A stretch of 64,000 nt of DNA from Echinometra lucunter. Its lineage: Eukaryota > Echinodermata > Echinoidea > Camarodonta > Echinometridae. The translations under genes were made by a program, and so were the position numbers. Under the pieces are notes generated by a model. It searched no databases and was not told the origin of the DNA. It saw only the letters and a program-made list of their open reading frames with translations. Below, piece after piece: positions 34,673-45,269 of the stretch. The stretch is from positions 26,353,953 to 26,417,952 of the forward strand of contig CM057157.1 in the NCBI GenBank assembly GCA_029962745.1. Direction: 5' to 3'. Every line of letters starts with the position of its first letter. Within the stretch, counting starts at the first letter, position 1.

Positions 34673-35202
34673 CCTTTTCGGTTCATTATCCACTTGTTAT
34701 CTTTAATCAATAGTTATAAAGAACTCACAAAACAAAAGCTAATCAAAATTTTTAAATGACGAAGGGTCTCTTACTTGCCATGTTTATTAGTACTTGATTT
34801 AATGGTTGAGACATATTTCCTGAGCTTTCATAGCAGCACTGATGGCTTCAACACCCTGCGCTAGTTGATTCAAGTTCTCCACGGTCAGATTCAGACCTTT
34901 TTTACTAGAACCATTTGAGAACCATTGTAAGTAGATTTGTAGTATTCACGAATGTTAACGTAAACTTGTTGATTGAAGGCCTTCACGACAGCAAATCGTT
35001 TGCCACCAATGCGTTGATAGTACCAGACATTATTGGGAAAGTCAAACAACTCCTTCTGTGGAACAGTCTCGTAGTTCTTGGTGTACCCCCCTTTTGCTTT
35101 CTGATTACCCTTTGTATAAGGGAGTGCTGGACAGTCAAACTTCATCTTGGGGCCTGGCTCTTTCTTTAACATTGGCTGCGGAGGTTCTCCATCTTCACCA
35201 TT

Positions 35203-35364
35203 CTATGTTTAAAAATAGAAATGTAACAGAAATACAATTCTAATCAGGTTGCATCTTATTCTTAATGTTATCTTTCTATAACGTTTTGCAGAATAATTGT
35301 TAAATACATGTAATTCTCTTTTTTTTGTTTATTTCTTTTTTCTTTGTATTAGACAACTACTTAC
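35203..35364 (-). other. Intron of the PC4-like gene
   Basis: GTAAGT donor after TATGAG and an AACATAG acceptor; phase 0 on both sides. AT-rich, with a T-rich tract. Confidence 0.65.
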
Positions 35365-35415
35365 CTCATACAGTATCACTCCTTTAATGTGAAGGCCTTC
35401 ACGTCCATCAATACA

Positions 35416-35630
35416 GAGGAGGCGCTATGGCTCAGTGGATACAGCAGTGGTATCGTAACCGGAAGTACCCGGGTTCAAAACCAAGTGGATGCGCTAATGC
35501 TCTTTGGTAAGGTATTAATCCTCATTACCAATTCCTTCGGAGGGGACTTAAAGCTGTCGCACCCCTGGTTCCTTACTAACAAGCATACACATGCTTTCTC
35601 AGCTGTCAGGTAAATTAACCAACCAACCAA
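35416..35630 (+). mobile_element. tRNA-derived SINE, family 1, copy 1 (in an exon)
   Basis: Begins GAGGAGGCGCTATGGCTCAG. The pol III A box is TGGCTCAGTGG; the B box is GGTTCAAAACC, two or three bases off consensus. The 3' end is AATTAACCAACCAACCAA. The copy at 58993-59218 matches throughout. It lies antisense inside the PC4-like coding exon. Confidence 0.85.
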
Positions 35631-35993
35631 TTCATCACACTCATCTTGCTTCAAGGTCAGTGTGTCCTGACTGTTGGTGATGGTGTAGATGTCCTTGCTG
35701 GATACAGTAGCATCGGGTGTTCGAGATCTCTTAAATCCTCTGGGAAAGTTGGGTAGCTTGGAAACTTGGTATTTCATCGGAGGTCGCCCCGTTCCAGCCT
35801 CATCTTTTCCTCTAGGGAGTGGAAACTTTACACCATTGATTAGACTTTCCCAATGTGTTTTTGACCTCCGGTGGTTGTGGAAATAGATGCTGTTTTCTCG
35901 ATCCGAGTACCCGATATTCCACTCATCCTTTCTTTCAAAAAGAGACAGAGAACCAAATGCCAGATCCACAGCTTTTTTTTTGGCAATATCCAT

Positions 35994-37178
35994 AGTACGA
36001 TCGTTTGACGCACAAGAACTGTTTCAACCATAGAGTTAGATACACACTAGCACAAAATTTATGTCAGTGAGTAAATCTTGTGGAAATGGTGAGCTATGCG
36101 GACAATTTCACCCGACTTCTCTATTTCGGTTGGCTGTTTAAAAAAACTGTGACAATTCTACTAGTATTATATCATGATGTCATAAGAAAAAAAAACAGGT
36201 CACTGAAAAACTCATTGATTGGTCCAGATTTATCCATGACGTCATGCTTTGTGACATCACTGTATTCTATCCAACACTTTAGAACAATAGGCTTTTTGGT
36301 GTTTTGTTCGGACACATCTGTGAGATCACATGATGCTTGAAATCTCTCAAACTACCTCTACCTCATTCTTTCTAAACCATGAACACCAAGATTCCTGCTT
36401 TAACTTTAGACAATGCGTATGTAAGATTTTTGTATTACATGTATGCAATTTTTAAGATTTTTATATTTTGGGTATGTACCTGATAAGATTTTTTAATATT
36501 CTGTCTGTGTACAGTTTATTTTCAATGTATGTACATATAAGCTTAAACATGTGTTACCTGTGTGAATTTTGATCATTATTTAGAGCTCTGCCTTCTTGTG
36601 GAGGTACAGTACTCAACATGAAGTTTTGATGTGCTTGTTTTCTTAACATTTTCATTTGAAGTGAATTCTAATCTGAATTCTAAGAACTGAATTTTAGTAT
36701 TTCACGTTTTACTGTACCGCTACAATTTCTTCATTTTTCTTCAAATTTTATGGTGTAACTATGACACAATTATTGTCAATTCCTCGGCTTCAATATGATT
36801 TAAATCATTCATCATTCATTCACCTGTCAAAAATCAAATTCATATGTCAAAAGTCAAAACATACCTGTATATTCAATAAAATCATTCTGATTCAGTATTA
36901 ACACTATGTTTAAAGAGTCACTTTATTATTGATGAATTTTGGAACAGTTAACTCGTAGAGCCCTATGCCCGAGATAACTCGGGCTAGGGCCTATGGCAAA
37001 TGTGTATTATACTGAAATCAAATCGTGTTCAATGGGTTAAATAGATATTATACGGTAAGATTCCAATCATGAAGAGAGATATAGATTCAATGGAGAGAGT
37101 GAAAGGAGTTAAAGTTGTAGACACTTAGTAGACGGTCAGATTTCAACTATGAAGAGAGATATTCGTCGCCTGGCTAGC
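35994..37178. other. No supported gene
   Basis: AT-rich flank of the PC4-like gene; any promoter would lie just above 35993 but no defined site is visible. A small hairpin CCCGAGATAACTCGGGC is at 36967-36985. Confidence 0.35.
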
Positions 37179-37182
37179 TTAA

Positions 37183-37589
37183 CCCATTCGTGACAGAGGT
37201 CCACATTTTGTGGTTTGGCCTAATATCTTTTGATGCAAAGCCCTAAAAATCATACCAAATACATGAGCAGAAAGAGCAAAAAATTCTACACAAACTGTGC
37301 CCATTTTGGTTGCGTCAATATTTGTTGTTTGATGCTGAAATTTTTTAAACGAAAATAAGCACTTAAATCCATAAATTGGCAATGTGATAGAAGGTTTAAA
37401 ATCACCTTTTTCCCCTGCAAATTGGAAACTTTTTGACTTCTCATCATAATTTCTGTCAATTTATATTCATTTCAGATACATGACGTTTTATAAGAAAAAT
37501 GTAGCAATAAAATAAGAATGTTGGTGTTGCCATTTTGAAAAATAAAAGCTGATCAAATAAGGCTTTAAATAATTCCTGTCACGAATGGG
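37183..37589 (+). mobile_element. piggyBac-like MITE, copy 5 (best ends)
   Basis: TTAA at 37179-37182 and 37590-37593. Perfect 14-base inverted ends CCCATTCGTGACAG / CTGTCACGAATGGG. The 407 bp body has no gene. Confidence 0.95.
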
Positions 37590-37619
37590 TTAAGGGCATG
37601 GGCACGTGTGCATTTGCAA

Positions 37620-37730
37620 CTTTATACATCCCCCCACTGGCAGAATAAGCTTGAGCGCAAGCTCCTTGAAAGGTACGGTATGCGCACGCGTTAACGCCCT
37701 TCTGCCAGCCAGGGGATGTATAACATTGCA
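37620..37730. repeat. Short inverted repeat
   Basis: TTATACATCCCCCCACTGGC pairs with GCCAGCCAGGGGATGTATAA across a CpG-containing loop; CTTCTGCCA words recur to 37770. Confidence 0.55.
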
Positions 37731-38054
37731 CAGTGCATGCACGTTAACAACTTAATGCCCTTCTGCCAACCAGGCGACAAACTGATTTGGTGGAGAGAGT
37801 GAACAGATTTTAAGTTGTATTGCACATTAGGATTCCATCGATGAATAGAGATTCGAGAAGGGTAGAGAAAGTCAATGTTGACTACTACAACAGCGCTATT
37901 CAACTTGGATATGAATACCACTATTATTCCTGTCCCCATAGACATACGTGCTATAAGAAACTGTTTTCCCCACAATGACCTGGTACCAAATAGATTCCCT
38001 GGACCTCAGTATATACGTTCATTTTGTACACACCATCGAAAATTCAGGGCTTGG

Positions 38055-38289
38055 AAACATTTGGTCTCATAGGCCCTGTACTTAAGGAATTTTTTTTTTC
38101 CATAGACTTAACTCGTCGTTCTCAATACTGACTCCCAGTACTACTTGCGTAATCTCATTGACAGACTTCCCAATAGCACGCGTCTCCCGAGCACGCTCTG
38201 ACCAACGCAGCAATGCATAATATACAGCATGAAAGTAGGAATTCAAGTATAACTTTAAGCCCAACTTAACTCTTTGTGAAACACCCCCT
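38055..38289. mobile_element. GTGTTTCACAAAGAGTTAAG-end MITE, copy 2
   Basis: Inverted relative to 32249: ends CTTAACTCTTTGTGAAACAC on the right and GGCCCTGTACTTAAGGA on the left. Longer than copy 1. Confidence 0.55.
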
Positions 38290-38418
38290 GGAATTTACTG
38301 TATAAAACCAACCTCGAAGAATTTAACTCATCGAATGCTAAGCCCACTTATAAATCAGTCTGGAATCTATAAAAACATGTGTAATACCAAAACCCAATTA
38401 GTTATTAGTTATTAGTCG

Positions 38419-38728
38419 TGGAAGCCTCGTGGTCTGGTGGTTCTGACTCTCGTCTTTCAATCAGAGGGTCGTGGGTTCGAATCCCAGCCATGGCATTAAT
38501 TTCCTTAAGCAAGAAATTCATCCACATCATGCTGCACTCAACCCAGGTGAGGTGAATGGGTACCTAGCAGGAATTCATTCCTTGAAATGCTTGCATGCTG
38601 TAAAAGGCTGCCAGGCTAAAGCTGGGGTAATAATATCCATGTCCTTTGGAAGCGCATAGAGACGTTATATCATAATATGATATGCGCTATACAAGAACCG
38701 CATATTATTATTATCATTATTATTATCA
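38419..38728 (+). mobile_element. tRNA-derived SINE, family 2
   Basis: tRNA-like head with A box TGGTCTGGTGG and perfect B box GGTTCGAATCC. The body runs to ATATGCGCTATACAAGAACC and ends in an ATTATTATT tail. This head-body-tail layout is that of a SINE; it is not a functional tRNA gene because the acceptor stem and 3' end are not tRNA-like. Confidence 0.8.
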
Positions 38729-38830
38729 GTGATGCAACAAGGGAACTATGATAAACATGCTCACTTACCTGTTTGTATTACAGGAATCTATGCTAACTTT
38801 TTTCATAGGGGGTTTGGATTAAAATCTTAG

Positions 38831-39056
38831 GGCCTGTTTACATTGAGCTGTAAGTGAAAATTTTTAGATTTTGTGCATCCGGACAAATAATTTTGGGGCC
38901 CAAGTGTCCAGGGCACTTGTTGGTGTTGAGCCCTTGTTATAAGATACAGAAATGTGACATGCAGGCTTTGAAAGAAACCAATATATATATATATATATAT
39001 TTTTTTTTTTTGGGGGGGGGGGAGGTTGTTACAACTGCATATGTGAACAGGCCTTT
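38831..39056. mobile_element. GGCCTGTT-end MITE with (TA)n and poly-G
   Basis: GGGCCTGTTTACATTGAGCTG and inverted CATATGTGAACAGGCC form the ends. Inside are (TA)n at about 38981-39000 and a T/G run to 39020. Confidence 0.5.
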
Positions 39057-39199
39057 TAACCACATGTACCTGTTGGGTGATAAACGTCCATCTCTGATGC
39101 CGCAACCTGTCTTGGTAGGACCCTGGTACGAGGCTCCAGACCTCTTCCAATGTCAGCAGTTTGCCATCTTAGGAAGGAAGCGTACAAAACTGGCATGAA
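39057..39199. CDS. Possible exon, strand unresolved
   Basis: On the plus strand one frame reads …HMYLLGDKRPSLMPQPVLVG… to a stop at 39197-39199. On the minus strand a different frame ends at an ACAG|GTACAT donor in phase 1. Both look coding-like, and the GC content is higher than the surroundings. No family recognised, so the call is weak. Confidence 0.2.
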
Positions 39200-40031
39200 A
39201 CCAACTGAATAATAGTTTCACATTGTAAGCCTTGCATAAAAGGATACGTGTGTGAGATCATGTGATATTCCACGCAGGAATTCAAGTGAATTTGAGAGTA
39301 CATATCTGAAATGAATGCAATATCATGGCTACAACCTGCCCTACGCCGGGAACCTTCCACACCGGGAACCTTCCACACCGACAGGTCCCTGCACAACGAT
39401 CACAGCGCTTCTCTACACATGTGGCGTGAACAGAACTCTCATTGGTATAATACACAGGCAGTGGATTTTACGTCACTGACCCAAGATCAAAACTATACTT
39501 TGCCTGCCATTTGCTTGACATTCAACTTGAGGAAGGAAAAAATCTCTTTACAGCATCCCAGTTTTTGCTATTTTCTTCCTATTTTCATACCTGCCAACGC
39601 TCCAAGTCAAGAAATATGATTAACAAACTGTCAAAAAAAGGGACATTCCTGAATTTCCTATATCTGGTAGATTACTGAAGAAAGATTTTTACAAAACTAG
39701 GGACACAGAGGAGTAATTGGGTGAAAATTGCTCTTTCCTTTTCTCCAAAAATAGGGACTGTCCCTTGAGTATTAAATAGGGACTGTTGGCAAGTATGTAC
39801 ATCTATCATTTATAAGCAAAGAAATCTGAAGAACAGATCAAAGGGTCTACCCAAACTTTACATAACTTTCAATCCATTCAGAACAATTTGATTTCAGGAA
39901 ACAATGTCATACATGTTTTCACAGTCTAAGTTATCTTGGTCTTTGTGTTCAATGGGTTAAAAACTAGTGCAATGAGTACTAACAATCTGCAAAATAGCTT
40001 TGGTCTTCACAACTCAGCCCCTGGGAGATTA
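39200..40031. other. No supported gene
   Basis: A short direct duplication CCGGGAACCTTCCACA at 39347 and 39364. Otherwise unique AT-rich DNA. Confidence 0.35.
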
Positions 40032-40584
40032 AAGGAAACCAATACCCTTAAATCAAGTAGTTTTTAAATCAAAGCTGAGATGGAATAAAACACAAGGGCG
40101 AAAATTTAAAAAAAATCGGACACCAAATGAGAAAGTTATGGCTACATGAAATTTTCTATTTGACATTTTTTTTTACACTACCATAGCTATGGATGACATT
40201 ATTTGTGGACGACTCTCAGTATGTTTTATACACACATAATTTAACAATTTTGTTTTGCTTAAGATATGCACATTTTCTTGAGCAGAGCCCAAGATATATC
40301 ATGTAGGAGCATTTTCCCACAACATATATGGAATAAGGACAATGAAAACATGTGGTCTTCAAGAAAAGAAAGAATATGTGAAATTCTGTATACAAAACCC
40401 ATTGAGAGTTGTCCACAACTCATATCAATAATACTGTAGGTATGGTAGTGTCAAAAACAGAAAATTTCATGTAGGCATGACTTTCTTATTCGGTGTCCAA
40501 TTTCATTCAAATTTTCCCTGATCTGTTTTATTCTGTCTTGGCTTTGATTTAAAAACTACTTGACCTGAGGGTTTTGGTTTCCTT
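40032..40584. mobile_element. TA-flanked long-inverted-repeat MITE
   Basis: Inverted ends of about 170 bases: both start AAGGAAACCAA, share CAAGTAGTTTTTAAATCAAAG, and share CATGAAATTTTCT. TA flanks at 40030-40031 and 40585-40586. Similar plan to the element at 14204. Confidence 0.8.
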
Positions 40585-40692
40585 TATAAGACCTGTATTT
40601 CACTCATTTCATGCAGCTCCAGTCCAGGGCAATCAAATCCCTGCCTGGAAGCCTGTATGGTGTTGTTCGATGAACAAAAAGTAAAGAAACAT

Positions 40693-41192
40693 NNNNNNNN
40701 NNNNNNNNNNNNNNNNNNNNNNNNNNNNNNNNNNNNNNNNNNNNNNNNNNNNNNNNNNNNNNNNNNNNNNNNNNNNNNNNNNNNNNNNNNNNNNNNNNNN
40801 NNNNNNNNNNNNNNNNNNNNNNNNNNNNNNNNNNNNNNNNNNNNNNNNNNNNNNNNNNNNNNNNNNNNNNNNNNNNNNNNNNNNNNNNNNNNNNNNNNNN
40901 NNNNNNNNNNNNNNNNNNNNNNNNNNNNNNNNNNNNNNNNNNNNNNNNNNNNNNNNNNNNNNNNNNNNNNNNNNNNNNNNNNNNNNNNNNNNNNNNNNNN
41001 NNNNNNNNNNNNNNNNNNNNNNNNNNNNNNNNNNNNNNNNNNNNNNNNNNNNNNNNNNNNNNNNNNNNNNNNNNNNNNNNNNNNNNNNNNNNNNNNNNNN
41101 NNNNNNNNNNNNNNNNNNNNNNNNNNNNNNNNNNNNNNNNNNNNNNNNNNNNNNNNNNNNNNNNNNNNNNNNNNNNNNNNNNNNNNNNNNNN
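40693..41192. other. Assembly gap, exactly 500 N
   Basis: A run of 500 undetermined bases; the round size suggests a placeholder of unknown true length. Confidence 0.99.
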
Positions 41193-41465
41193 GTCTAGGT
41201 TCAAGAGGAGGAGAGAGAGACTTTACTATTGACCCTGGTTTATTTCTTTTGATTCAGTTTCTTTCTTTTCTTTCCAAGTTGTTTTTTTTCAAGTAGTCGT
41301 AAGATTCTTTCTTTCTTTGAGATATATTTCAAAAGATTTTATAAAGCCTATAAGCTAAAATGAACCAGAAAAGGTTTTGGTATTGTTAGGTCAAGGCCTT
41401 TAATAGTTTAAACTCACCTCTCCCCAAAATGGCGAAAGCTTTGATTCCTGTCATTATATAGCGTC

Positions 41466-41624
41466 TTATGGCTGAATGTAGACGGTTCCCAATGCGCTGT
41501 ACTTGCAGAGAGCTGGCTTGTGGATGCCCCCCAATCTAACACAATAAGTGTAGTTATCGCATCTGCACTTGAAAACCGTTGCGTCCACGTCCTTGCAGAC
41601 TCCTCCAATGGCACATTTTGTTCC
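41466..41624 (-). CDS. Terminal exon of predicted secreted Cys-rich protein
   Basis: An acceptor CTCCTAAAG precedes a phase-0 exon of 52 codons and a TAA. It joins the phase-0 end of the signal-peptide exon at 48808-49101. The exon holds six cysteines (GTKCAIGGVC, FKCRCDNYTYC, HKPALCKYS) and ends GTVYIQP. A GTGAGT lies after the stop at about 41418, so splicing in the 3' untranslated part is possible. I cannot name the fold. C-x5-C-x9-C-x-C-x5-C-x11-C does not match EGF. The mature part would be a small disulfide-rich domain. The spacing partly resembles the exon at 15391-15576. Confidence 0.55.
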   Translation of the reverse strand, partial: GTKCAIGGVCKDVDATVFKCRCDNYTYCVRLGGIHKPALCKYSALGTVYIQP

Positions 41625-41741
41625 CTTTAGGAGGATGCGTATAAACACAACAAATCCAGAGTTAAACGAAAGGGGAAAGGAGAGGTAGATAGGGTGCGGT
41701 TTGATAGAAAATTGACATCCACACGTATCAAGATGAAGAGA

Positions 41742-41744
41742 GAG

Positions 41745-41776
<32 letters not shown>
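41742..41776. repeat. (GA)n microsatellite
   Basis: Near-pure GA dinucleotides. Confidence 0.9.
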
Positions 41777-41780
<4 letters not shown>

Positions 41781-42546
41781 TATAGGGATATAGAAAGAAA
41801 GATAGACATTGTGAAGGAAGAGAAAGAGAAAGAAGGGGTGGTCAGAGATTTCCCAGGTGTGCTCATAAATACGTGTAGCATAATATGGATGATGCTCTAC
41901 ATGTATAGGCCTACATGCAAAGGGTGAACATTACGCCATACAGTGAAGCTGAACACTAATGCATATAACATCACCCGTACAGGGGATTCTTGGTTTCGTT
42001 TCAAATAAATGACAGTTAATATGGTTAATCATTTTGATGCAGTTTTAAATGAAGCTGAATTGTTATGAGGATAAGACGATTGATCTGCCGAACATTGCTC
42101 ATCACGCATTATACAGATGGCTTAAATGTCATGCGCGTAGATTATTTTGAAAGTAAATACTCAAGATAACGTCCACTTGGGAATACCCCTTGTTTCGACT
42201 ATTTTCAACCAAAAAGAAGGGGTATTTTAGTTACATTATGCCTTACATCTCTTACATGTCATGCACTGTAACACTGCAGATGATGCCCTTCTCCCTTTTG
42301 ATTTTGGACTCGGAAAGCACTTCGAAAAATAAGCCTGTCTGAGAGGTTTGAAATAAAATACCAACACAAAATAACTCAGCCTCTGCTTTCTCTCTCGCTC
42401 TCTCTTCTGATAGGATCATTTTCAAACTTGTTTCCCTCAGAGAATCTTAAGTCTATCCCTGCCTGAGATTTTGTTAATATCTTACCATTTGTCACGACCA
42501 GTTAAGAACCAATGGAAAATTAGCTATGGAAAACTTTGGACTAATA

Positions 42547-43312
42547 CCACTTTCACACCAAACAAATATAACGGAATAAAAGCGCTTTTTGAAAAAAAAA
42601 CGTTTTGGTATGAACACTCGGCAAAGCGTCATATTTGAAAACGGAATCAAATATTCCGCAATCTACGTGTGAGGTCTATCACTAGGTTTTGAGGTGTTTT
42701 GAAAACGGAATATTCCAAATATGACGCTTTATTTTTTGGTATGTACAGAAAAAAGGAAATAAAGCGGAATGAAATGTCAAAGGTCAACCAGGTTCCCTCC
42801 AAAAACCTGGAAAATGCGGGAAACGAGTGAAAGCGCGGGTATCTTCGATCGCAGCGCTAGCGAGCTGCATGGATCGGCATGGCAGTGCAGCGTACGTTCG
42901 ACGCTATAGCTGCATGGACGCGAATCATGAATGAAGAAACAAACGCGTTAGCATTCGTACATGAGTTTAAAAATTAAACTATACATACAAATAAAAAATA
43001 ATAATTATTCAGTAAATTTAAACAAATTGCAATAAGTTAAGTAATAATTATACATTTTATTCTGAATAACTCATTTGTATTGTTACATATATCAAATAAA
43101 ACAAAAAATTATACAGCTAGAGATAGCAAAATGCATGGTGGGTAATGACGTATTTCCGCACTCTCTCACACCGTAATATTACGCTTTCGCTCAAAACGGA
43201 CTTCATTGGTTCAGTGTGAACAGAAACCAGAAGCGTTTTGGAAGCGTTTTGAAAGTGAAGCGTCATGAAATATAACGGCATGGATATTCCGTTTCGGCAG
43301 TGTGAAAACAAA
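42547..43312. mobile_element. Diverged inverted-repeat element
   Basis: The ends CACTTTCACACCAAAC and (right) CAGTGTGAAAAC are roughly inverted. Words such as ACGGAATATTCC, ATATAACGG and GAAGCGTTTTG repeat in both orientations. Borders and target duplication are not certain. Confidence 0.4.
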
Positions 43313-44350
43313 CAGACTTTAAGACTTTGAATTTAGTTTGAGTATTTTAATCAATTCATAATCCTTTTCTAGCATGCATTCGCAATCCCAAAGGCTTCTT
43401 ATACATACCAATATTGCATGAAGGGAAATCAATTGTTTGTTTCACACTCTGTGATGTAACATAAACAGGATGCATTTTACTGAAGTACCTACGAACCGGT
43501 AGAACAATAATCATTTGTCTGACACTAGCACGGACTCATTAAACACGCATCCACACACCATTCCACTCATGCAAACCGGGAAAACAAATAAATGTTCGAA
43601 AAAAAAAAACATGATGATATATCAATTCGCGGTAGGGGCCCCGTAACACGACGAAACTGCGAACAAATTGTCACTTTGGCATTGCAGTCAAATGAAGATG
43701 CCTGCACGATGCGTCGATGTCGACGTCATGGTCGACGACTCACGATGACCACTGGCGACCCATCAACGGCGACCACTGGCGACGACCCGGCATGACCAAT
43801 GACGTCTGACCCTCAGATCAGTCGGTTTATGAAGACCTGTCGGGTGGACTCCAAGGGAGGGCAGTTCAATCCCGTAAATAAAACTCTGTTCAAAAGAACA
43901 ATAAGTCAAACGTTCTTCCGGAAACTTTATCATTTTTACCAATTCCCTTCAATGCATAAACACTCAAAACCAGACGCATACACACCTCAATCATCAAGTC
44001 ACTCCGTGTCATATAGTTTGATAATTGTAATGTTGGAAAGCTTACAACATCATTATTGTAATGATATGTGTTCTGGCGCCACCTATTGACATCGCAGATC
44101 GAGATCGACCGAGAAGATACCATGAAAAGCATGACAAAATCGCTTGTCTCACTAGATTTTCAGCTCCTTCTCCGTCGGCTTCCTTGGGATGTACTATCCA
44201 GGTGGCTAATACTTCATCTACCAGCAGGTGGGAGTGGGAGTCCTGTGATGGCGTTGACAAATACAACTTGACCATTTATCCCGATCCGGACAGCGCGCAT
44301 CCCGGCATTTTCCCGACATAGCAGTGAACGCCAAAGCGAGTCTGGAGTAC
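43313..44350. other. CpG-richer flank of the gypsy fragment
   Basis: 43610-43800 has CGAC-rich repeats (CGACCACTGGCGAC twice). No gag or protease frame could be recognised. Confidence 0.3.
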
Positions 44351-44359
44351 ACCTTCATA

Positions 44360-44669
44360 TCGTGGTGCTAGGCAGTTACGCTCATTGCAACCTGGTGATC
44401 CTGTAATGATGAAAGCAGGAAATGATACTCATTGGAAACCAGCTATCGTGGTAGCTGTAGATGTACACCCCAGATCATTCATCGTGGAAGGAGAGGGAGG
44501 AGTTCGGTACCGTAGAAACCGCCGACACCTTCGCTTGTCAACGAATCACCATGTGATCGACCCTGAGATGGACGATGATGATCTACTGGAGACTCCAGTA
44601 CCAGCCCCAGTACCAGAGCGACGTTATACTTGCCGAAATCGGCGAACACCAGATCGCCTAAATTTGTAG
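44360..44669 (+). mobile_element. C-terminal tail of a gypsy-like Pol polyprotein
   Basis: An open frame reads QLRSLQPGDPVMMKAG… …HWKPAIVVAVDVHPRSFIVE… …YRRNRRHLRL… and ends …RNRRTPDRLNL before a stop. The G-D-x-V start, W-x-P/R and RNRR pattern is that of the region after integrase in gypsy/Ty3 elements. Polymerase and integrase cores are not present. The purine stretch GTGGGAGATGGAG after the stop could be a polypurine tract, with a 3' LTR starting near 44687, but no second LTR is seen. Confidence 0.6.
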
Positions 44670-45269
44670 TGGGAGATGGAGTTTTGTAAATAGCACAAGA
44701 CAGTTTATAAATAGTTCAAGACAGCAGTGTTGAATTCGCAGGAGCGATTTTTAAGTTTTCTTTTGTTTACTTCATGCCAGCAGTGTTAATTTGCATGGAA
44801 GTTTTTGTTTTATTGTTTATGTTTGCGACAACACCACTGAGAATTCGGTAGCAAATACATGGATAAAGTACATGTGATTTTAACGTCTTCCATCAAATCA
44901 GCTGTGGAAAAAATCTGAATTGATTGGAGATTTGAACAATGTGAAAAGGAACATTGCAAGATACATTGTTGATATGTGGAAGTGGAATCTTCTGCAGATA
45001 GCGATAAACCCCATTATTTGAAATACAAAAGGAGAAACTGAAACATCTGTATTTGAGAAGAAGATGCCAGAGAAAGCATGACAAAATCGTAAGTCTTTAG
45101 CCTCCTGAATTTATCTAATTATAACTCTGTAGTATAAGACATCTTGTTGCAATTATCGAATCATAATTAATCACATTTCTCTTCTTTTCAATAATTAGTT
45201 CCACAGTATCGAATAATACTTTCATAACATTTCCCTGGTGTAAAGTTTAAAGATTACTGCTCAAGGCAT

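Larger units (their letters stand above)
34799..35993 (-). pseudogene. PC4/Sub1-like gene, broken by SINE and frameshift
   Basis: Minus-strand gene. Part 1 (35993-35631) encodes 121 residues from MDIAKKKAVDLAF. It is interrupted by a SINE at 35416-35630 and resumes at 35415-35365 (…DGREGLHIKGVILYE). A GTAAGT donor and AAACATAG acceptor define a 162-bp intron (35203-35364). The last exon (35202-34799) carries the family core: KRFAVVKAFNQQVYVNIREY, then KKG and a C-terminal helix. PC4/Sub1 proteins bind single-stranded DNA and act as nuclear transcription cofactors; human PC4 is 127 residues, so this protein is longer at its N-terminus. The last exon is 404 nt, one short of a whole frame: at about 34897-34902 an A6 run needs one more A to continue to the TAA at 34799. 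Without it the frame stops at VLVKKV. The SINE adds about 52 foreign residues and a stop. Confidence 0.65.

Noticed and set aside
35416..35490. tRNA gene
   Set aside because: Same reason; an almost identical copy with the same body is at 58993, so it is a SINE.
38419..38490. tRNA gene
   Set aside because: A and B boxes are present, but the tRNA fold is not closed and the sequence continues into a SINE body and ATT tail.
40584..41232. Long open frames on both strands
   Set aside because: They exist only because the 500 N bases hold no stops.
43117..43311. Minus-strand exon in the large intron
   Set aside because: It is part of the inverted-repeat element at 42547-43312.
44061..44144. 5' LTR of the gypsy fragment
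   Set aside because: AAGCATGACAAAATCG recurs near 45076, but the flanking sequences do not match over LTR length.
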